The notes under the pieces are model-generated. The model ran no database searches and was not told the origin of the DNA. It saw nothing but the letters and a program-made list of their open reading frames with translations. From Tamarix chinensis (taxonomy: Eukaryota > Streptophyta > Magnoliopsida > Caryophyllales > Tamaricaceae), in the NCBI GenBank assembly GCA_030549775.1, contig CM060175.1, positions 45,764,415 to 45,828,414 of the forward strand: 64,000 nt of DNA, read 5' to 3'. Below, in pieces: positions 57,021 through 64,000 of this stretch. Both the position numbers and the translations under genes were made by a program. The stretch's first letter is position 1, and each line of letters opens with the position of its first letter.

Positions 57021-57700
57021 TTAACGCCCACAATTTTTATAACTATTTTTTTTCCTTTAATGAGTGAAGTATAAACTAAAATGCAAGCGAAGGGTGAAAC
57101 TACCTTTTCAAAAATTAATAAGTCATGATCATCACCTAGCTAATGTCAAATTATAGGCTAAGGTTGAAGTAATGAAACAAAATATTCCAACTACTTAACA
57201 AGGTTAAATTATATATATATATATATACATACCAACAGTGATAAGATCACACTGATGAGAGGAAAACATATAATACTTTTAACAAGCTTAATGAGTTGAA
57301 ACAACAAACCAAAAAAACCAAACATAGGAAAAACTCTCTCTACATAGTCTAGCAACATGAATCAACACTCCCTGTCGGGAATTTATTAACCATTTCTAGA
57401 GACCTAGATATTATATCCATCATCAAATAAGGTTTCATTACCCAATACAAATATATGAAATAGCCATTAAATGGACATGCACCACAAATGGTAGTATCAA
57501 TACGCGAACACTAAGTAAGAACTAATTAGTACACATAAGCATGACATGTTGTTACACCATACTCCAAATCAAAGAATCATGCTATAATGCATGTAATATC
57601 ACATCTTAAAAATAAGAAATATACTTATGTGCTAAAGAATCAATAAGATATAACATACATAAACTCAATATAGGTAAGGGAAACGTAATGGTATTTCTAG
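57021..57700 (-). repeat. Decayed B-like LTR start
   Basis: TAACGCCCACAATTTTTATAACTATTTTTTTTCC, here in parts TAACGCCCACAATTTTT and ATGCAAGCGAAGGG, then GTCATGATCATCACCTAGCTAATG, lines up with the B LTR start (TAACACCCCTAATTTTTG, ACGGAAGCATTTGAAAG, GTGATCATCACCTAGCTCATG). Similarity fades beyond about 57600. An (AT)n run lies at 57212-57226. Confidence 0.6.
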
Positions 57701-58541
57701 GAAATAAATTTCAATAATTAGATTACCTATATTGTGATCATATAAATCTTATTTCTTATCTTTCAACCCATGGTCCGTCTATTTTATTTAATTTTTTACA
57801 TCAGAAACATAAATATTCATGTAGGAATATTCAATCCCATCATAGTTTTGATAACATCCAAAGGGTAAAATCATGAACATATCCATCTTTGTAAGGATTC
57901 AAAAACACATATAGCAATCTTTGTAAAGAATCAAATACACATAGCTATCTACAAAAGACATCTCATCACATGGCCATCTTACATAAGAATCAATACACAT
58001 AGGAGTTTGGTTCCACTAATCATGGACATATGTACCGAAGGGATAATATATGGATGATATATCCATATCTCATTAATCATTAGATGGCACAACAACTTGG
58101 ACATCTAACGGCCACCACTAGTGGTCTCCTATCATTGTATCCTTATGATGAATACATATTTTTATATGTTTATGCCCTTTTAGTTTAAGTTTTTGGTCAT
58201 TTATTTAATTAATAATTGTGGTTATTTACATCATTTATAAGTGTATTCTTAAATAAAAATAATCTCAATTATTTTGTATAAAAATTAATTTAAGGTTAAA
58301 TTTGTAACACTTTTAACAAGTTGTAGTATTTTGGCTATAACTTTCACATTCAAATTAAAATTTATGTGAGGTAAATAGTTATGAAAGAAAACATTAATCA
58401 CCATAACTTTATTTCTATCATAGCATGGTTAAAATGGGATGTAAATTCAAAGTTGAAAATACTATATAGGATAAAGTTATTATTTATTGAATATTTTATG
58501 TTATCTAAGTAAAGAATTAGCTAAAATCATATGGTGGTAGC
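57701..58541. other. Unassigned stretch, may include more B-like LTR
   Basis: A+T-rich. It contains the short minisatellite at 57885-58005 and otherwise no recognisable feature. Confidence 0.4.
57885..58005. repeat. Short minisatellite, about four units
   Basis: ATCTTTGTAA(A/G)GA(A/T)TCAAA(T/A)ACACATA recurs with drift at about 57887, 57919, 57950 and 57977. The unit is about 30-35 bases. Confidence 0.6.
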
Positions 58542-59595
58542 TGTTGAAATAATCAACAAGACATGTAAATATTAGTTATCAAAAGAAAAAAAGAAGACTA
58601 CATGCTAACAAAACAAGATAAAGCAAGATAAAAGAAAAAAATGAGACCAACAAAAAAAAAGTTACTGATTGAAATTGGTAACAAGGAGAATTAGCCACAA
58701 GTCTATCACTTATATTCTATATATTGTACATGGCATAAAACCAACAAAAGAATGGTGCAAGAAACAAAACAGTAGTACATTGGAAAGGAACAATTAAAGA
58801 GAGAGAACAATAGAGATTTTAATTTTTATTCTCCTTATTCTACCACGTATATAAATTGGAGACCCATTAACTTAAAGTTTAGGATTTATATAGAAAGAGG
58901 AAATTTTCATAGTAGGTGAGTGGTGGAAGATATCTTTTGCAATTATATTTCAACCAAAAATTTCCAATATTCATTCTTATTTTCGTTCTTTCTATATAAT
59001 CCTCTTATTAATTTATACACATTCCTAATTATACATGCAATATGTATTAATTTTAGTAGCCATATTTAATAATGTATTGATTTTTTTTCTTACCTGAATA
59101 TTAAGAATTAAGAATTATTGTGTTTTGATATATAATTCTTATTTGTAATTAATGTTTAAATTCTTTACCTATTTATAAAATCCAATCGATTTTATATTTA
59201 GGATGGGGGTTATGTATATTCAATTAATTCTAGGAAGGTAGTAATTAATCAAAAAAGTAGCAATTAATTTAATTTGGGGTATTCACAAGTAACTCAATTA
59301 AATTAAAATATAATTTAATTTATTTGTATAAAAACTGCATGGTTTTTAATTTGGATAGGGCTAATGAGTTTTCTTAAAACATAATGTGATTAATTTATCT
59401 TTAGATTAATTAAATATTAAAAATTAATCTATAGAGGTTAATTAACGTTAAGAAAAGTGCAAGATTTAATCTAATTATATAAACATAGAAACCATAAGAG
59501 TTAGTAGGTGAATTCTTCAAGGTTAGCCTATCAAAATTGATTATTTATACATCCAACACTTAATCTGAAAATTGGCTATACGAACTTGATATAGA
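58542..59595 (+). repeat. Athila-type 5' LTR (limits uncertain)
   Basis: The LTR is assumed from its position before the Athila gag. A TATATAAA box lies at 58848-58855. A possible end lies near GAACTTGATATAG (59583-59595), followed by ATGTTGTGGTGGAGA, which vaguely resembles the GTTGCCGGGGA tail of the Asp-tRNA primer site used by Athila elements. The start at TGTTGAAATAATCAACAAG is a guess. Confidence 0.4.
58848..58855 (+). promoter_or_regulatory. Candidate TATA box of the Athila-type LTR
   Basis: TATATAAA in CACGTATATAAATTGGAGACCC, the strongest TATA-like word in this LTR. Confidence 0.5.
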
Positions 59596-60179
59596 TGTTG
59601 TGGTGGAGAAGCGTAATATTTTTGTTTATAAGTTTAGTTATTCATTAATTTAATTTGATATTTTTAATTTTTATTTTCATTATTTATCTTATAGATTAGT
59701 TTAGTTACTAGGGTAGTTCGGTTATTAATTTAGTTAATACTTCATTTCATTTTTTATCATATCAAACCACTCAAATCCTTGTTAATATTTTAGAAAATAG
59801 TTCTATTCTCTTATTTTAATTTTCATTTGTTATTTTTTTACTCTATGTTATTATAATTTTATTTTTTACATAATATTTAAAGTTTAGAATCACATCCCAT
59901 CATGGGAACAATCCTTTCCTACCTTATGCTATATGTTAGTTATTATATGGGTTAGAAACGGTTTAATTTGATTGTGGTCGTGACATCCTACCAATTTTTA
60001 GCCTTAATGCCTAGGAGGCTTTGGATATTTTTATTTTAATATCTAACTTACTAAGTAAAAATAACAAAATCTTTTGTGTTGATTGTAAACCATTAGATTT
60101 TATGATATTGATTTCTTTTTTCATTCTCTTCCATAGATTTATATGCAATTATGGAGGGTTGGATCATTACAGAAATTAA

Positions 60180-61195
60180 TAAAGAGAGGTTATGATTATT
60201 ATTCAAGGATTTAGACATTCAAGAACATTAGTTGGGATAAATGGCTACACAAAACCGGCTTTCTCAACTAAATGTTCAAGACCAACCTCTCTGCATCAAT
60301 TTCTTGAACTGGCAAGACTTCTTAAACTTAATTATGCTTTTCTTAATATACTCCCTTATTTTTATGGATCTATTGTAGAAGATCCACATATGCTTTTAAA
60401 GTAATCTTTAGTATTCCGCTCTACTATGAGGCATGGAGGTGTAGAAGAAGAATAAGTTAAATGACTAGCTTTTCCTTTTGCTTTACATGATTGGTTATAC
60501 TATCTACCTGCTAGATGCATTAATACGTGGGCTCGATTGCTACAAAATTTCCTTAAAAAAAATTCTTTCTTACTAGTTAATTAGCTCAATAAGAAAATAG
60601 ATATGTACAATTATGTAAAATTTAAATGCGTCACAGTATAAACATTGGGAAAGATTTAGAAGATTTTTTTGCTAGTTGCCTTCAACATCAAATTCATGAC
60701 CAATTATTTTTCTAAAATTTTTATTAAGTCTTAATACCTCATGATAGGAGTATGATAGATGTAGGAAGTAAAGGTGCATTAGCAGATAAAACTCTTGATC
60801 AAGCAAAACAACTAATCTCTAATATAGTAGAGAGGTCACAATAATTTGGAACTAGGAACAATGAGAGCCAAACAAATAGAGTTAGTGAAGTTGATGTGCG
60901 AGTTATTCAAGATAAACTTAAGGATAATGCCCAACAAGTTTCTCATTTAACTATTATTGTATCTAACCTTGTTGTAAGTGGACCTCCCCAAGCTCATGCT
61001 TGTGGTATTTGTACTTATTTGAGTTATACTACTAATGCATGCCCTTCTTTGTAGGTTATGGATGTAAATGTTGTTGGGGACTTTATTCAACAACCTAATA
61101 GGAAATATAACCCTTTTTCTAGTACATACACTGAGTGTTGGATAGATCATCCAAATCTTAGCTATGAACCTAGGACAAATCAATAAATTTTAACG
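60180..61195 (+). pseudogene. gag: Athila-type gag remnant
   Basis: The plus strand holds ILPYFYGSIVEDPHMLLK, then LAFPFALHDWLYYLPARCI and NTWARLLQNFLKK. These match the FYGL-x-x-EDP...LRLFPFSL-x-D-A-x-WL-x-SLP-x-GSITTW-x-E-L-x-x-FL-x-KFFP core of Athila gag. The C-terminal half has GPPQAHACGICTYLSYTTNACPSL, the short Cys motif of this group, and KYNPFSSTYTECWIDHPNLSYEP, its hallmark tail. Stops and a frameshift separate the parts. An open piece of 70 codons (60192-60404) is the longest fragment. Confidence 0.85.
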
Positions 61196-62340
61196 CCAAT
61201 TAGAATAATGTTAGACCTTCTTTCATACCGGATCCACCTCAAAACTAAAGTTTTTTCCCTGCACTAAAAGATATAGTTATTCAATTAGCTAATAAAATAA
61301 AGCAAGTTCATTCTTAAGGTTTAAAGTATCAAAAGAAAATAGATTCAAATCTCTAACAGCTAGACACCCAAATTAGATAAATATGCACTAGTTTAAGTGA
61401 CATAGAAACTCAATTTTCTACAAAGATACCTTTGCAACCCATTCCTAATCGTAATCAAAATGACCAAGCTATAACATTGAAGAGTGGAAAGGAATTAGTA
61501 GTACCTAAGGGTAAAGAGAGTAATATTGAGAAAGAGATGGAGGTGAAACCAATAGGTGATGATAATAAAGAACCCTTAAGTGATAAAGAGGAGTGTTGAG
61601 CGAACCATAAGAAATATTATCTAACCACTAAGAGTATCCCCACTTTTAAATATCCCCCACCATTTCCCTCTAGTTTTGCTAAATCAGAGAAAGTGGTTGC
61701 TGACTACGAATTCTAATAAACTTGTATGAAAGTGGAAATAAATACGCCACTTTCAGATGTTATTAAGCAGGTTCCCAAATATGGAAATATTTTGAATGTT
61801 CTTTGCACCAACAAGAGGTAGTTCAAGAGTACATAGAAGGTGGGTATGGGGGAGAATATTTCTACCATAATCCAAAAGAAAATTCTACCAAAGTGTAAGA
61901 ACCCAGGTATGTTTACTATTCCATCAAAAATTGGTAATTTGAGAGTAAGAAGACGCATGTTAGACTTCGCTTTTCCATTAATGCTATTTATGAATATATA
62001 TATATATATATGACTCTATAAATCTAGGAAATTTGATAAAAAATATTATGTTATTATACAATCAGAAAATACATCAAATGCATACCCATAGGGAGTATTT
62101 GAGGATGTCTTAGTACAAGTGAATGAATTTTTTTTCCTACTGATTTTTGTATTCTTGACATGTGTAAAAATTCATTTGATAATTTCCCATTATTCTTAGG
62201 AATTCCTTTTCTTGAAACTTCTAAAACTAAAATTAATATGCATGAAGGTAATTTAACTATTTAATTTTATCATGAGATCATTAAGTTTAAAAAATTTTAT
62301 GCTATGAGATATCCCCATGATGTTAGCTCTCTATTCCAAT
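61196..62340 (+). pseudogene. pol: Athila-type gag-pol linker and aspartic protease
   Basis: QAITLKSGKELVVPKGKE (about 61470-61520) is the conserved linker word. PPPFPSSFAKSEK follows, then EINTPLSDVIKQVPKYGNIL, LCTNKR, GENISTIIQKKI-LPKCKNPGMFTI, IGNLRVRRRMLDFA. In Athila the last word reads AMLDLGAS, so the catalytic Asp is kept but the following Gly is not. Then come GVFEDVLVQVNEF and, frameshifted, words for DFYVLD and ILG(R)PFL. An (AT)n run at 61988-62012 replaces some protease codons. Confidence 0.85.
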
Positions 62341-62379
62341 TGATACTATAGATGTCATTGATTTTATTACCTAAGAAAT

Positions 62380-62935
62380 TTTTGATGATACTCATATGAA
62401 TGAATTATTGTATGAGTTGGAGTATGATGAATCATTGACTTTTGATGTGAAAACTTTAGAAACTAAGCATACACTAATAAGGCCTAAGGTTCATTCTAAT
62501 TTCTTAGCTGTACCCCTCACTTCTCTAGGAATTCTACTTTCTATAGAGTGGGCACATGAAGTAGAAATTAAAACCATACCTTTTCATCTTAAGTATGCCT
62601 GAGATTTTGAGACTTTACATGTGATTATTTCTAGTTCTCTAACTCCAACTCAAGAGGAAAATTTGTTAAGTGTGTTAAAGGAATACAAAGAGGCTATAAG
62701 ATAGAATATTGCTAATTTTAGAAGAATAATCTAAACTTTGTCTATGCATAGGATTCTTTTAGAAGATCATTTTAAACCTATTAGAGAGGAGTAACATAGG
62801 TTGCACCCTCCTATGATGGATGTTTTAAAGAGGGAGAGTTTAAAGTGGTTAGATGTAGGGGTAATTTATCCTATATCAGATTCTAAATAGGTATGACTTA
62901 TTCATATGGTACTAAATAAATTGGGATTATTTTTT
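62380..62935 (+). pseudogene. pol: Athila-type reverse transcriptase, N-terminal part
   Basis: The open piece 62396-62602 ends PFHLKYA (ELKPLPSHLKYAFL in Athila). The RT start follows: ETLHVIISSSLTPTQEENLL, VLKEYKEAI, HRILLEDHFKPIREE, HPPMMDVLKRE, WLDVGVIYPISDSK. Trp codons of IGW and SKW are now stops. The sequence breaks off before the catalytic palm near 62935, where C-family LTR sequence begins, so RNase H and integrase are absent from the window. Confidence 0.87.
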
Positions 62936-62969
62936 ATATGGGAACATCTTAAGCTTAATCTTAATCTTT

Positions 62970-63661
62970 AAAGGATAAAGAACAAAAATTAGCATAGTTA
63001 GAGATGTTACTAATTTTTCTCTAAAATCCCAATACTTTTAATGCTTTGTTAATTAACACTTGAAAGTATTATATATTTTAGCCAAAAGATAAAACCATAA
63101 AAGATATTTGATGTACAATACAATAACATTACAAGGATTACAAATTTTTATTGAAGATAAGGCTACAAGGCATAAAGCTTTATTAGATATATTAATTCAC
63201 TGTATTATATATTTATAGTTAGTGTAACTTTATTATTTTATTATATACTTTTTAATGTTTGTAAATTTTCATTGTAATTACTATATATATATATAATTTA
63301 TTAATGAAAGGCCAACATGTTTACAAGTATATATATAAGGTCTTATATGTTGAAACATATATATAATAACTTGATTTGAGTTTTAAAAATTCACAAAAAG
63401 AGAGAGTATGTGATCCTATTCTTTTTCTCTTCTTCTTCAAGGGTAAGTCATAGACATGTGTAGATTCTTATCTACCAAAATAAGAGATTTATCTATTGAA
63501 GGTAATTGATCATGGATTAGATCAACAACATACCACCAAAACCATCGAGTTCAACATAGTGAAGTAAAAATTCAAGCATTTTTTTGAAGACTTTTGCAAC
63601 TTGTGATCCAAAAGAAAAGTTCCTAGATTGGGGGATATTGCTTTTTCATGATCTTCCATAT
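62970..63661 (+). repeat. C2: C-family 5' LTR, plus orientation
   Basis: The reverse complement of the C LTRs matches: ATATTTGATGT(A/G)CAA(T/G)A, AACATTACAAG, ACAAGGCATAAAGCTT, ATTAATGAAAGGCCAACATG and GTATATATATAAGGTCTTATA. The first part is less clear, so the start is approximate. The TATA box lies at 63328-63336. The end is set by the primer site. Confidence 0.75.
63328..63336 (+). promoter_or_regulatory. Candidate TATA box of the C-family LTR
   Basis: ATATATATA lies in a context (ACATGT..ACA(A/T)GTATATATA) shared by all three C-family LTRs in the window (38550, 49612 and here) in both orientations. Confidence 0.55.
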
Positions 63662-63667
63662 AAAATT

Positions 63668-63679
63668 TGGTATCAAATC
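63668..63679 (+). other. C2 primer-binding site (tRNA-iMet)
   Basis: TGGTATCAAATC matches 10 of 12 bases of TGGTATCAGAGC; both changes are G-to-A. Confidence 0.78.
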
Positions 63680-63680
63680 C

Positions 63681-64000
63681 AGGTTTTCTAAGTTAAAATC
63701 ATAAGTGCAAATTCAACACAAAATTTTGAAAACGAAAAATATCACAATTGAAGTTCCAGTAAGACTCTCGATTATTCTTGATTGAATTCCTTAAATCTTG
63801 ATGAATGTTTTATGAATCCTGATAAAATTTACAAGTATTTATGTTACATTTACATGAAATAGGGAATGTAGCCTTGAAGCTTGAAATCATCTTGAAGGAA
63901 TAGGGAAAAAATATTGACACAAGATTTGATAAAAAAACTTTGGTCAACTAATTTAAAGGTTTAAGTGTGTGTAGTGTGTGTCTTCTTTTAGAATTAAAAA
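63681..64000 (+). other. C2 leader, cut by the window end
   Basis: It is similar by eye to the C leader on the minus strand (TTCTTGATTGAATTCCTTAAA, TTGATGAATG and TTACATTTACATG words). Gag should begin beyond the window. Confidence 0.55.

Noticed and set aside
59595..59612. Athila primer-binding site (tRNA-Asp)
   Set aside because: Only about half of the bases agree with the expected GGCGCCGTTGCCGGGGA, so it is mentioned under the LTR but not called.

Overview
The window is A+T-rich nuclear DNA of a land plant, most likely an angiosperm with a large, repeat-rich genome. The evidence is its mix of mobile elements: Ty3/gypsy chromovirus-type LTR retrotransposons of the Tekay/Del kind (initiator-Met tRNA primer sites, integrase with a GKLSPR-type tail and a decayed chromodomain), an Athila-type element, a Helitron helicase of the plant PIF1-like type, and a short poly-A retroposon. 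I found no intact host gene, no tRNA or rRNA gene and no CRISPR array. The species cannot be named from this sequence.

Layout. 1-1626 is unassigned. 1627-9484 is element A1 (minus strand; long LTRs; gag, protease, RT and RNase H remnants; integrase deleted). 9890-11642 is a Helitron remnant with a retroposon inserted in its helicase. 11651-12094 may be a Copia-type LTR plus primer site. 12906-22450 is element A2 (minus), with LTRs of about 3.9-4.0 kb around only 1.65 kb of internal sequence that holds gag and no pol. 22451-25072 is a truncated family-B LTR on the plus strand. 25073-26319 is the end of an A2-like LTR.

From about 26365 to 50400 a single A1-like element (A3, minus) appears to have been opened twice by later insertions. 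Element B (27044-34438, followed by a second B LTR to 35265) sits in its integrase. Element C (38231-50062) sits in its 5' LTR. C itself carries two more LTRs of the long A-like type: D1 (39065 to about 42700) and D2 (42790-47483). D2 splits the zinc-knuckle codons of the C gag gene. This gives up to four nesting levels.

The right quarter runs mainly on the plus strand: E (LTR, primer site, gag; about 50411-52600), F (A1-family LTR, primer site, start of gag; to 57018), a decayed minus-strand B-like LTR (57021 to about 57700), an Athila-type element (about 58542-62935), and the LTR and leader of a second C-family element (about 62970 to the window end).

Every coding region is broken by stops, frameshifts or deletions. 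The best preserved are the A2 gag (start codon and one perfect CCHC knuckle) and the A1 RT and protease. The most distinctive non-coding signals lie in the long LTRs: a roughly 25-bp hairpin-capable module repeated in every A-like LTR, telobox arrays in A2, a hairpin-forming minisatellite in B, and a roughly 1-kb TTACC-type array in D2. No clearly new biological system is visible. The closest candidate is the pol-less A2 family with its structured long LTR leader. All family assignments rest on reading motifs and comparing copies inside the window by eye.
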